From Bryoerythrophyllum caledonicum (lineage: Eukaryota > Streptophyta > Bryopsida > Pottiales > Pottiaceae): a stretch of DNA of 64,000 nt. Below are positions 48,501 to 60,772 of the stretch, in pieces. The stretch spans positions 10,246,291 through 10,310,290 of the forward strand of contig OZ020515.1 of assembly GCA_963971425.1 (NCBI GenBank), written 5' to 3'. Positions within the stretch are counted from its first letter, which is position 1; each line of letters starts with the position of its first letter. The notes under the pieces are model-generated. The model was not told the DNA's origin, made no database searches, and was given only the letters and a program-made list of their open reading frames with translations. The translations under genes were made by a program, and so were the position numbers.

Positions 48501-50865
48501 ATCTATATGAAGAAAACGGCCGACATTTACACACCATGCCTGTTACCCGACTCCAATGGCTATGGAATCAATATAATACAAAATTACAAACTCCTACAAA
48601 CATCGAACCAACGACCCAACCCTTTGAAACCGAACTAATATGGCTCTACCAAAGGTATAAATACCGAATACCAAAAACTAACCCCCTCAAAAATGCCCAA
48701 TACACAATACCCACTCTCAATTTAGACTCACTGATCTCATCCTTTAATATCGAGCAATCATACTTTTCTTCCCCGGTCACATGTTCTACCAAACTAAAAA
48801 AATTCTACTCACCTTATGAAAGAGACAAAATATTCGGATCCCTAGGAAAGGCCTTTGACTACAAATGGATCGGTAAAATGGCATAGCCCACCCCCACAAC
48901 GAGAAGGACATGGAACAAGCCATACAATGAGCTAGACTTGCCGCCAAACACAATCCAAATAACACAAAAACAGTCATCATCACACCGAACAATAATTGGT
49001 ACCAAAACAACAACCAACATCCAAACCCATTCCCAGATTCCCATATCATTGCATTATTTGAAGCAGACACAATACCATACGAAGAACCTACTATTCCACC
49101 CGAGCTAAAAAAACCCCGAATAGAGCCATCTACATTACAAATACTATACGTCCATCATCAAAATCATACCCTTGGTTCCCTAGAACAACATGCGGAACTT
49201 ACCTCCATAACAAACAATCTAAACATACACCGACTATACACAAAACCGGCCCCACCAACACCCATACAAACCTCCGTAAACAAAAGTAAAAACTGGTCAA
49301 AACTAAACTATGTCAACAACACATTAAACTACTCCGTCATACCTCCCCCTCTTCCAAACTACCAAACCCATACCACACCAGAATTTAACCCCACATACAG
49401 TTATTACACCGATGGCTCCTTTAAACCACCATAACAAATTAGCCCGGGCTCTTGGCACAGAGAAAAAGCTGGCTATGGCATATATAATTCTACCAAAGAA
49501 ATTAAACTAGCCAAAAGACTCCATGGACTATAGAATATCCTCAGAGCAGAACTCATGGCTATCCACAAAACACTACAAATCATCACAACAAAATACAATG
49601 ATGAACCCGCACATATATTCACCGATTGTATAAATGCCCTCTACCTACTTAATACTCAAATAACACACCCTACCCTTCACAATAGCCACCCCGACCAAAC
49701 CATATTAACATCAATGGTCCAAATGTTACAAAACCGTACACAAATCACAACCCTCCACAAAGTGAGAGCCCATGCCAACATCGATGGCAACGACCAAGCA
49801 GACAAATTAGCAAAAGAAGGCCGAGAAAAAACACACAAAAATGCCAAAGACCCACACAAACATGCCCATGCCACCCCATACTACTTTCAAAAAGAAGATT
49901 GGCCTTCCAAAGAAGATACCCCCCACAAAGGCCCAATTAGATTTTTGGGCAAATATCTCAAAAAACAAGACCTCTACAACAACCTTGACACAATTTCAGA
50001 AAATATTCCTAACATAGAAAAATGGTCTAACAATAACGACATAGACAATGAACTCTCTACAAACTTTTGGAAAAACCCCATCATCTCAGACTCGCAAATA
50101 ACATGCCTCATCAAATTCCGTACTGGTCAGTATATGGGAAACGCTCGCAAACAACTCTTCTTTGGAATAGAATGATTCCCATCCATAACATGTCCCATAT
50201 GCCCCTCAACGGACCCCGACACATGGCTCCATGTCCTTCTCAAATGCCAAAACCACCACATACACTCTCTAATTGTTAAAAGACATAATAAAGCGGTATG
50301 GGAAGTCCGAAAACTAATCACCTCCTACAATAAATCGAGATGTTTCATATTAATGAACGCCGGCACTTATAATAATAATCCACAAGAGAATACGGTCCCC
50401 CCTTGGCTACTCCCATGCTCGTGTATGACCCAAAGATGTCATTGCAACGCTAGGCTCAAACCAGACATCCTTTGCGTTAAAGGTTTACCATATAATGACC
50501 CACCACCCGATAACATCAACCAAGAATACACCATTCAATTCATTGAATTCACATATTGCAACGATAGATTTTCCCCAGAATCAATCCAAAATAAAATTGA
50601 TAAATACCAACCCCTTATTGACGACATCGTCGCCCTCGGATGGAATGTCGACCCCCTTATTGTAATCACATCAGGCGCTCGTGCCATCACCTTTATCCCA
50701 TCTATGAAATCTCTAGAAGATACCTTCAAGATACCCATTGAAACAATTAAAACCTCCTTTAAAAACATTAACACCATTGCTATTCAATATGCCATGTCCA
50801 TTTTACTACACAAACGCAAAATCGAAAACAATCAAGCCCTCCCCGATACACAGGACCCCCCTTAA

Positions 50866-51145
50866 ATTCTCCCCCCGCGTTGATTTATCATGACTAGTTG
50901 GTTTTGAGATTTTCGACTAATTGCTTGATTTGTGGTTCGTTCGTTGGCTAGCTGGTTAGTTAGTGGCTCGTTGGTTGGTTTGTGGTTCCTTGGCTACTTG
51001 TTACATAGTGTCTACCCTCGAGAGTGGGAAGTAGTTCCAGTTTACTAATTCCTTGTCATGTAGGCATGGTCTTAGAAGTGGAACGAACAGACACTTTATT
51101 CAAACCGGTCCCCTCTCGAGAACCGGTGTTCTTCTTCTTCTGGAC
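50866..51145 (+). other. LINE 3' untranslated region and tail
   Basis: It follows the ORF2 stop. It contains a GTTGGTTTG/GGTTAGTTAGTGG low-complexity part, a conserved AGTGGAACGAACAGACACTT block, arms ACCGGT...ACCGGT (51104-51127) and a short TTCTTCTTC tail. The whole is present inverted at 41820-42105 and its end at 32590-32695. Confidence 0.85.
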
Positions 51146-52062
51146 AAGCTTTAGCTTACACTAATTGCCATTACTATTCATGCCTTTCATTGGTGTAAAG
51201 AAAGGAAGCATGAAAATTCTCATACTCTCTCCCTTTTCTAAATTGAAATCTCACTTTATCTTCATCTTTTCTTTCCATATTTAGGATTTTAAGAGAAAGT
51301 TTATATTCTCTCCATGATATGTTAGATACTAAAGAATTTAAAATGAGTATACACTCAAACCTCATTAATATGACACTCTTGGTTCCCAGAAAATGTGATA
51401 CAATTGATCAATACTACATTGATGCTACATAAGATGGCATGATGTGACACTAGTAAGACGATTAGAGATTAGTGCTAAAAATAATATAAGAATGTCAAAT
51501 GCACATGTATATTATAATTGCATTTTCTTACAAGTGCTAAAATATAGATCACTTCTACTATTAGTTGGAAGTAAGGAAACTTTGAATGACACTTTACTTA
51601 CAACATAACAATTGGACAATATGCATCTCAAATTGAAAGTTTGTTACATGTTTTATTTATTTTCAAAAAAATTGTAGTAGAAAATAATTGACTTCCTGAG
51701 TAAAACTTGACAAAATCTCCACAAAATGTTTGAGCATCTTTCCATTTCAAAACCTTGGATTCAATGTCATTAACATCATATAGCATTGTGTCAACATCAA
51801 CATCATATAGCATTGTGTCAACATCAACATCATCTGTACTAACACATGCAATATCCTCAAAATGCAAATCTTTTCTAAAAAATCCTACGACTTCTTGTGG
51901 GTTTTGTAAAAATAAAATTTTCCTTAAGAAAATCCTAAACGTAAGATAATCTAGAGTGGGAAGAGACAAAGAGGGTAATTTTAAATCTACTGTAAGAAAT
52001 AACCCTTTTCACCCCTACTTTGCTTGTTAGTGTCACACTTGTTCATGTCACTTATAGAGGTA
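51146..52062. other. AT-rich non-coding stretch
   Basis: No gene is supported. A direct repeat of 27-30 bases (CATCATATAGCATTGTGTCAA) occurs twice at about 51773-51825. Confidence 0.4.
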
Positions 52063-52280
52063 TTAACCCCTACAGGACCATGGCATTTTAGAGGAATTTT
52101 TACTCCCCCAATTAAAAATTACCAAGATAAGCTTTTTTAGGATGTAGTAGTAGGATCTTCTTCTACACTTCAATTGAGATGATGTTATGAAACAATTCGA
52201 TTGTATGGATTTGAAATACAATTGCAATCAAATTGAAAAATTTGTCACAAAAAACGGACACTTAGTCCTTTAGGGGTCAT
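52063..52280. mobile_element. 218-bp TTAA-family MITE
   Basis: The left end TTAACCCCTACAGGACCATG and right end CTTAGTCCTTTAGGGGTCA are inverted repeats of the same family as 16082-17037. The right TTAA is mutated to TCAT. It is the smallest copy in the window. Confidence 0.7.
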
Positions 52281-54504
52281 TTTTACACAAGGGACATCCG
52301 TACTTCCCAACTTTAGGTGATCCTATCGAGATGTGATAGTAACAAGAGTGACATTAACTCGGTAGGACAAAGCCATTTGATGCAGTGCAATCCACCTGGC
52401 AACCAGAACAATCAAGTCTTGAATCCATGCACCACCTTGAGCCGAGCACACCCGCTCCACACTTCCAGATCCTTTGCAAAGGTTAGCCAAATAAAGTCCG
52501 GATTTCTCACATTGCAACATCTGATTGGCAGATTAATGTCCCAGATAGTACACCAGATTTAGCCATGAATCTCTGCAACATATCCATCTCCTGTTCACTG
52601 CTCAACACTATGGCCGATGGGTGAGAAATGTGTCAAGTTACATCAATCAAATTTTGAGAAAAAGTCTTCTTGTTGTTAGAAATAAGAAATTGTGAGAAAG
52701 ACTTGGTTTATTTCTTGATATTAAAATTACCAAAATTGGTTGAAAAGGTTTGGAAAGCATTATCGCACAATAAATTCTAAGGTACAAAATTTTGCACCTT
52801 TGGGTGTGTTCACCGGACACATTGTTTAATATTGACACCTCCCTCTCCAATCATTTAATTTTTCTAATCAGAGTATTTCAGACACAACGGTATTGTATGG
52901 GTATCACCTTGGCATCACATGGGTATCATTTAGATAAATCTCTTGACTTTTCCATTGTGAATTCACTATGTACAAAACTGACCAATGCATAGGCTATATG
53001 CTAATGTTTTTTTTAGAATTGGTCACATCTTGCCTTTGGCACGGGTTGGACAAGAATGGAAATCACAGGACTTTCTCGAGTTGCAATAAAGTATTATTCA
53101 AACATACATAGTAGAGAAGGTTTTTGAGATGTGAAGGACTACTCATGCTTTGGATACCTTATCATAGACTCAGTAGAGTCTTCCTGAAAGTCACCAAAAT
53201 ACATTGGATAGGTACCCTGAATCTTAAGGTCTTATGTTAGTAACCGGGACCACATGCACATGGTGTCTTGGCTTGGGAATGGTTTGTGGGAACTATTGGT
53301 CAACCCTTTGAGAACTCAGGGTACTATGGGGGAACTTTAGCTTGCATAGGATAGGGCCCAAGAACATCAATTGCAAAGCATTTCATTGGTGTAGAAAAAG
53401 GCGATATGAAATTTCCTCATGCTTTTTTTTTTTCCGTTTATACATCTCATATTGTTTGGCACCATATTCCTCCTGACTTGCACCTTGAGGAAGCACTTTC
53501 ACGAAAACTCTAATGGTTGGAAGTTTTGTAATGTTTGAAAACTCCTTCACGAGAATGAATTGATTGCCATATTATATTGCTAATATGGCAACCTAAAGAA
53601 AACAATAATTACTACACTTATTAAGGAATAAAAATAAAATGTATGAGATTAGAAACCCAACATAAAAAGGTATCATTGAGGCACTAACTTCAAGTGCATA
53701 AGAAATTAAAAGGATTACGTGGTTGACGTACAAGTTAAAATGTAGGTACAATCATTAGGACTATTCAATGAGCTTCACTATATAAAACTAATCAGATAGA
53801 CCAGCAAAAGGTACTGCACCGCTTGGTTTAGTACAGTTTGTTCTCTATACAATTAACTCCAACCAGCTGGAAAGGATTGCTGCTAGGAAATTGTTGGAGT
53901 TGACTTCGGTGAAGCCTTTTTCTAAATTTCAAATGGAATGTTGAGAATACCAACAACGAGGCTCACATGAGAAATGCATCTAAAAAAATTCTATCTCTTC
54001 TTTTGAAAATAAAATTATATAGTTAAGCCCCTGACAGATCAAGATGAGCTTCTTGAGAATATAACCGTAGGATGTCCTTCTTTAACCTATATAAGATGAT
54101 GTGGCAAAAAAATTGTGAATTTTGACTATACGAAATAAAAGATAATTGTAGCCAAAGTGAACAGATTTGTATGCCGAAGGGACAATTTGTTCTTTAGGGG
54201 TTATAATCTATGTCTCCTATTGTACTACCAAGGGTTTTGGACATGTTGTTGAGCATGTTTATGGCGGCTCTATTCACATTGGTCCAATATTTTTATTTGA
54301 TGGAAACTAATAGGCTTTTACATTCTACACATGAAATTAAAAACATAGAAAAGAAAGTTGTAGAGTTGATTAGATCTTAGAACAAAATGGTCTAAGACAT
54401 TCTTGTATGTTGTAATTTGTAAAAACATCAACGTTTACTTGTGCTCATGAACTCATTTACGCGATGGAACCCAAGTTTATACAAAATATTTTGATATTAT
54501 GTGT
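52281..54504. other. non-coding stretch with a possible minus-strand exon relic
   Basis: On the minus strand, 52520-52323 reads MLQCEKSGLYLANLCKGSGS and continues to VARWIALHQMALSY. The composition is coding-like but unrecognised. A right end of the TTAA family (GTTCTTTAGGGGTTATAA) lies near 54190-54207 without a clear partner. GTGAATTCACTATGTAC near 52957 recurs near 17940. Confidence 0.35.
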
Positions 54505-56042
54505 TTAGCCCCTAAAGGACAAGTGACCCTTAGGGCCGCTTCACACCTAATGCTTGAGTCAAAAGTCCGTCGGTTTCCACCAATGAGATTGCTTGAATGG
54601 CCAAAGTCCGGCCTCTCGGCCTTCACACCAAAGGCCAAAGTCCGTCGTCTTCCAATGTGCCTACATGGCGATACTTTTGGTGCCAAGGCGACGGACTCTT
54701 GAGCAAAACTTGGGTTGTCATTTTTAGTTGACCAAAACTTCTTTCGAGAGTACGTCGGTTTTTTCGATAAAATAATCAAAATCTGACAAGATCTAGACCA
54801 TTAGATGAAAGAGGGCAAATTTTTTGGCTAGTTTTTTCTGGCTGGTTTTTTTTGGCGTAATGATATTGGGTTTGAACTTTGGACTTGGGTTTTGGGGCTT
54901 CACACCATAGCCGCCCAAAGGCTTCAATATATATTTTTTAATGTTTTTTTTAAATCCAAAAGTTTGGACTCTCGCCATAGTTTTGGCAGAAATTTTGACG
55001 AACGAACTCTCGACTCGGCCTAGTGTGAAGTGGCCCTTAGGGGAACGATTATGATTTTGGGCAAGTTCCTGAAGTTCAAAAAAAATCCTTTAAAAAAATA
55101 ACTTATTCTAGATTGTCCATGAGGAGGGCTTTGTGGAGGTTTTTTTTTTTTTTTTGAATTCATGGTTTGAAAGTTAGTACCACTCAAAGTTAGAAATGGG
55201 GACGGCAAGCAGGTGAAACACAAGTGCCAAAGAGGTGCACTAAGTAGGGGCACAAATGGTGGAGGAAGGGTAGGGCACCTCAAATCATAGGAGATAAAAG
55301 TGCAAGGAAAGACTCCGCAAAGTCCAAAAAGTATGGACCAATTAAAAGTAGATATAAAGGAATGTCAAATCTTAGAAGACCCTGACTTCTAGGGTGAGTG
55401 GGTGAATGACGTGACCCTTTATTTCATGAAGGGTCTCCAATCTCAAACCTTGCCCTCCACATAATGCTTGAATAATTCAGTAAATTCATAAAAATTAAAG
55501 AGTTTGTTAAATCTTAGATTTATTTTTTCTAAAATTAGTGTATATAGAAATGTCACATGTGAGCCGTTGCAATTCTCAAAGTTGTAAAATTTGATGTAGC
55601 AAGAAATATTTTACCACTATTGAACTCATTTCCATGATTTTATACCCCCTTTCACTAAATTATTTATTTCCACATGTTATATACCTCGATTAGACCCCAA
55701 ATTTTGCACACAATTAGCCAACACCATATGGGTCATATTGGTAATTGTTTAAAACACACTTTAGCATAAATGTTACAAGATATGCTAAGTCAAAGTGGGC
55801 TGACCATGCTGAGCAAGGTGGGAAAACAACTATTTTGTGTACTTCAAACGCTACAATCTTTATATCCGTGTGGTGGATTGCTACCAAAAAAAATATGGCA
55901 TATTTTCATATGAGTTCATTTTAAGATCTTATGGTTAAAATTCCAAATGGCCACTCAAAAATGTGATTATTGTGCCTCTTTTTGACAGTGGCAGTTTTGG
56001 ACTAGTTTTTGAGGGAAATTGTCAAGGAACTTTAGGGATTAA
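54505..56042. mobile_element. TTAA-family element, 1.5-kb copy with a nested insertion
   Basis: The left end TTAGCCCCTAAAGGACAAGTG and right end GGAACTTTAGGGATTAA are imperfect inverted repeats. The right third (ACTTCAAACGCTACAATC and the following block) matches 33730-33800. A PIF/Harbinger-type element is inserted just inside its left end. Confidence 0.55.
54533..55036. mobile_element. PIF/Harbinger-type MITE A
   Basis: Inverted repeats GGGCCGCTTCACAC and, from the right, GGGCCACTTCACAC, with TTA duplicated on both sides (54530-54532 and 55037-55039). GGGCC ends with a TTA target are typical of PIF/Harbinger (Tourist-like) elements. At 504 bp there is no transposase. It is nested in the TTAA-family element 54505-56042. 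Confidence 0.75.
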
Positions 56043-56198
56043 TGAATCAAACGTGATGTGAAAATGAAGAGTTATTTGTCTCGTAGTGTGCGTTGGTCCT
56101 TGGTTATGTGATTTAGAGCCATGATACTAAAGAATGCAAACTAATTCATGTCAAAAATATGGTGCAACTGCTCTATGAAGTCCAAATGTACAGTATAT

Positions 56199-56556
56199 AA
56201 GGTAAGCCCCTCTAAAACCGACAAGTTAAGGAATGTGCATAGATGGAGAGAGGAGATAATCATACTATTATCTTTCAATGATACCCAATACAGTTACAAT
56301 TCCAACCCAAGTGATTTTTCATTTTTCCAATGAAAACTGAATTAGTTATGAATTTTGAAATTGTGCAGCCATGTTTATTGGGTGGCCAGCAATTGGTATC
56401 CCCCACAACCAACGACCAAAAGTAAGGTTCTTGACCAATAGCAAACCTCTATTTGGAGCTGTGAGCTGGTGGTAATGGGATGGAAGAGGGTTGGATATAC
56501 CCCAATTTTATAGACGATGGCTATGGATTTTAGTTGGATATGGAGGGGCTTACCTT
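56199..56556 (-). mobile_element. 355-bp inverted-repeat MITE, copy 2 (inverted)
   Basis: It starts AAGGTAAGCCCCTCTAAAACC and ends GGAGGGGCTTACCTT. Its interior is the reverse complement of copy 1 (35917-36270), including GGTTGGATATACCCCAATT. Confidence 0.8.
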
Positions 56557-56905
56557 GCTAAGATATATCCTTGTTTTGGGCGCTCCTTGATTTCTCCTGA
56601 AGCAGGGGATTGCGCTCAATGCAACAAACCAAGTCGTGCTCATGTACAAAGGGGTCATTTGCTTTTAATCTTCTCCTTGCAAATGAATGTTCTTCTCAAT
56701 GTAATCAAACCATTCTATACACTCAATACTCCACACTAGTCATCAACAATTGAAAATTTGGTATGCTCGTGTCTACAAATAACGTTGAAGTTGACATGTA
56801 GTGTTGCAACACTAAATTCCTAGTTCATATTTGGTATTCAAGTTCATAATCAATGTGGCAGAAACTAAACATCATTTCTAGTGTAGTGATTTGGAGGAAC
56901 ACTTA

Positions 56906-57893
56906 GGGCCAGTTTACACTACGATGGAGAAGTCCACCGGTCAACTTGAATAAAATATTCATGCAATGCTTCTATTCTCATCCTACACTACCTACGCATG
57001 TGCTGTCCTAAACATTCCAAGGTCATTTTTGAAGGTTTAGGGCTTCTTTTTAGGCATTTTAACATGCTCCATTGCATAGTATTGCATGGTCCCCTACAAT
57101 TTAATTAGGTTTTAGATTTTGGACATGGAATTTCAAAAATGTTATGAACGTCAAATTTGTAATCAAGAGTTTCAAATCTATTTTGGATAAGCACAAATTG
57201 CAACACACAAATGCAAATTTCACACACCCACAAACTCAACTTGCAATTACAATCTCAATTTCACACACCCACAAATTCAACTTGCAATTACAATCTCAAT
57301 TTCACACACCCACAAATTCAACTTGCAATTACAATCTCAAATTCACACACCCACAAACTCAATTTGCAATTACAATCTCAAAACTTGCAATCTCACCTCA
57401 AAACTTGTAATTTCAATTTCCACAACTCAAATATGCAATTTTACAAGTCCAACTTTGTATGCCAACCTCCAAGATCACAACTCCAACTTCACAACTTTTT
57501 CACTCCAAGTTTACAACTCATAATTTACAATTCAATCTTTTAGTGCTTAACTCAAAAAATTCATGTTATGAAAGAAGTTCCAAAACATTGCCAAATATAT
57601 TTTATTTTTTAATCAATAATTTTTTTAAAAAAAATTCAATACAATGGTCGTTTAGTATCCGGTAAGGTTTCTACTATAGCCGGCTATGACCATTTTGTGA
57701 AGTAGTCCGATGAAGATATCCGATACACTTCTCCTTTAGATGGTTACACTACGGCCGGTCAAGACCTCTTGACACATTTTTTTATTGTCTTTTCCTCTTC
57801 TCCGGCACATCTTCCCTTGCCTCAAATAACCATGTCTTGGACTGAAGTTCTTGACCGACTGGTGCACTTCTCCACCGTAGTGTAAACTGGCCC
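56906..57893. mobile_element. PIF/Harbinger-type element B
   Basis: The left end GGGCCAGTTTACACTACG, extended by ATGGAGAAGTCCACCGGTC, pairs with the right end over about 40 bases with few mismatches. TTA is duplicated outside (56903-56905 and 57894-57896). The interior has no transposase. It contains a tandem repeat (57212-57385). The long inverted repeats and 988-bp size make it a well-preserved non-autonomous element. Confidence 0.8.
57212..57385. repeat. 45-bp tandem repeat
   Basis: Four units contain TTCACACACCCACAAA followed by TTGCAATTACAATCTC. They lie inside PIF/Harbinger-type element B. Spacers are identical, so this is not a CRISPR array. Confidence 0.85.
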
Positions 57894-57896
57894 TTA

Positions 57897-59971
57897 ACTT
57901 TGATAGGAGCCACTTTGATGGAGAAAAAAGGAAAACATACCAACAAACCTCAAACCTCCTATCCCTCTACAATGTGAATGAAAACTAGTTTTTGCAGTCG
58001 AGTACATTGATAATGATATTTAGTGTTAATCACACTAGTTTGTTTATAAATGCTATTAGTTTTTACTCTTGATGAGTATTTTTACCAACTATGTTTACAA
58101 TGATGCCCCTCCTTAAATAGTACAAATAGTTGTGCTCGATGTAAAATTCTTTTCAAAAATAAAAAGCTATAGCATATTCAAATCAATTAGTATGGTTACA
58201 CTGTATATCATTATTAGTGTAGTGGTTCTAAAATGTCGGGGGTGCTCTAAACCACAAGGGGGAACATGCCACTAGCATCATAACTTGACATGCTCAAGTA
58301 GAGGATATGTTAACCCTTTAGCGCCCGGGTCATGTTTTTACAAAATCAAGATATGTGCTTATTTTTTTCTTTGAACTAATTTGATGGAAACCTAATGACA
58401 AATTTTAGTATCCAACCTTACAAAATTGAACTCAAACCATGACCTTTACTTTGGGGAAAATTTGCACAACATCCAATGGTTGATAGAATAGATTATAGTA
58501 TTTAAAGATATTGTACATTGGTCTTGTCACATGGCCGGTCCTTGCTGGTTTCTTTGTGTGGCTTGCGTCTCTTTCGGCAATTGAGCTCCAATCTCTTTCT
58601 CCAAGAAACAAGAAAAAATAAAAAGTAGAACGAGACAATAACATGGAATAGATCCAAGTAGACCTCTTTATTTCATGTAGATGGATGTCATTGGGCCAGG
58701 GTTGACCTATTTTTCTGGATTTTTTTTGTGGAGCCCAGAAGTTTATTTGGATTTTTGTTGGCCAAATTTGGGGCATGCTGCCCCAATTTACCGGAGGAGG
58801 CCACACCTTGGACTAAATAGGGCTCCCCTCCAACATAAAAACACGGGTCAGGTTTTGTCTTCACCCCCTTCCCGTACCATCCGTTTGCGTGGTTTAAAGA
58901 GATCCGATCCAAGTTTGGATTAGTGGCAGTGCACCAGCAATCTGGGTTTCCGCTTCTTTCTGATGGTAATGTCAGGCCTGTGGCATTTAAATTTTGATTT
59001 GAACTGATGAGAAAAAACAACTTGACATCTGATCCTGTGGAAGCCTGCAACTAATGGAAAGAAGCTTTTGAAAGTTCCATGAGTGTAAGTTTGTACAATT
59101 CTGGAGGATCTCATGCTCATGACATCATGACACTGTACATTTTCATCATAAAGTTCATGGTAGCTTTTTAGTAGGAGTCTAATAGCGATCTGCCTCATAT
59201 ACAGAATTTGCTCACATACTCTACGCGTTGGTCCAGAATTTGTTCACATTTTGGTGAAATTTTAATGGACATTCGAGGTGGTCAGAATGTCCAAAGTTTT
59301 TTTGGAAAATTCAAGATAGAGATGAAGCATTTTCAAAACAATCTTGCAAGGAAAGGAAGTTAAAAACCCACTTCTAATTTTTTGTGAAGGTAATTCAGTA
59401 TAGAATGCATATTGAAATGGTCAAAACTAGCCTCTATATTGCAACTTGAGTTTCATTTTAAATTCAAAAGAACTAATTTCTTTTAGTTAGTTTTACACAA
59501 ACATTTTTGTATCATGTCCATGAAGGTGTAAAAATCTTTGACTTGCCTGAAAATGAAAATTTCGCAATTAGAAAGAAAGTATCATTTTGACATCTCAAAA
59601 AAATTGTAGTAGTTATCAGTGTAAAAACTATTTATGTAATCCTTTACTATTTTGCAGGAAAAACAATTCAAAACGGCCCACTCTAGTGATAAAACGAGAC
59701 AGAAATTTGTATTTCCATTTAAAACCATAAGCCAATAAAATAATGCATTCACCAATTTTCACAAAGTTTAATTGCATGAATTGGAAAACTATAGTGTGTG
59801 AAGTAAAAGAAAAGTAAATATTCACATTTACTTCAAAATAAATAACCTCTACATTTAGTGATAGTCACATTCAGGCCTTTGTTGAGATTTAGATAGAGTG
59901 TTGCCAACACTAAATACCATAGTTACTAGGAAGCAACAACAGTAAAGAAGAACACCGAGAAGAAACGCATC
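57897..59971. other. AT-rich non-coding stretch
   Basis: No gene is supported. The minus frame 59050-58688 (120 codons) has no recognisable domain. A left end of the TTAA family (TTAACCCTTTAGCGCCCGGG) occurs at 58310 without a visible right end. Confidence 0.35.
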
Positions 59972-60325
59972 AAGGTAGCGCCCCCATAACCAACCAAAAC
60001 CCATAGCCAACGCCGATAAAATTGGGGTATATCCAACCCTCTTCCATCCCATTACCACCAACTCAGCTCCAAATGGAGGTTTGCTATTAGTCAACACCCT
60101 TACTTTTGGTCATTGGTTATGGGGGTACCTACTCCTCGCCACCCACTAAATATAGCTGCACAGTTCAAAAATTCATAACTAATTTAGTTTTCATCGAAAA
60201 AATATGAAATCATTAGGGTTGGAATTGTAATTCTATTGGCTATGAGTGAAAAATAAAAGTATAATTACCTCCATCCTCCATATATGCACATTCCTTAACT
60301 TGTCGGTTATAGGGGGGCTTACCTA
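59972..60325 (+). mobile_element. 355-bp inverted-repeat MITE, copy 3
   Basis: The left end is AAGGTAGCGCCCCCATAACC and the right end GGTTATAGGGGGGCTTACC. It has the same orientation and interior as copy 1, and differs from it by scattered substitutions. It lies about 450 bases upstream of the ZIP-b start. Confidence 0.8.
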
Positions 60326-60772
60326 ACACCAAAAAGAACGAAAAGCACTTCCGTTGATGGAGCAAAAGCCCTTTTCCACCAACCGCTTCCGCAACGAGTG
60401 GCCCTCCTTAATATCACGATCCTGGAGGGCAGGGGAAGAAAAGTGACAGAAGAGAGGGGGAGTACGACGCCCCAACTGTACTACCATCAACGCCCAGAGC
60501 GCCCATCACCAGAAACGGGAACAGTCTATCCTGTACTACGACTCGCATGTGTAGTACTCTGCCAGTACTATAACCTCACCACCGCGGCCCGAGCGCGCCT
60601 GTCACGCTGTCTTGTCGCTCTCCGACTCGAATGCCACTCCTGCGCACCTGCACGCCTGCAATCTTCGCTTCCAATCCGCCATCGATTGCCGAATCCCATG
60701 ACCCGCAGCTAGTACCTCTCCCCCTTGCATCCCCTCTCGCAATCCACCCGCATTGTGTTGAGGACGTGAGCC
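60326..60772 (+). promoter_or_regulatory. promoter and 5' leader region of ZIP-b
   Basis: GC content rises from about 60580 toward the ATG at 60773. No TATA box or regulatory motif was assigned with confidence. Confidence 0.4.

Larger units (their letters stand above)
42653..50865 (+). pseudogene. LINE ORF2 polyprotein: 2A module, APE, reverse transcriptase, RNase H, CCHC, PD-(D/E)XK-like
   Basis: Domains in order: a degenerate 2A copy (LETNPRP) with its following module; an intact 2A (GGDIETNPGP, 43733-43762) with a second copy of the module; an APE endonuclease (TWNASSL, IQETKL, LLCGDFNRD, SLIDGF, then SDYS where the catalytic His is Tyr); reverse transcriptase (NNKAPGPDRIPNSIL, LYVDFKNALGSIDHA, QGDTLSPYLF, AVYADDLATI); RNase H (YYTDGSF, LRAELMAI, FTDCINAL, HANIDGNDQADKLAK). 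A CX2CX9HX4C finger (CPICPSTDPDTWLHVLLKC) follows. The end module has LKPDILC, IQFIEFTYCNDR and NKIDKYQPL, a PD...E...K pattern. Stops include 45476-45478 region, 46332-46334, 46857-46859, 49432-49434 and 50173-50175. Frameshifts lie near 47580, 47890, 48300 and 48880. The full product would exceed 2,600 residues. Confidence 0.88.

Noticed and set aside
57212..57385. Possible CRISPR-like array
   Set aside because: Repeat and spacer are both conserved, units are immediate tandems, and the context is a plant transposon.
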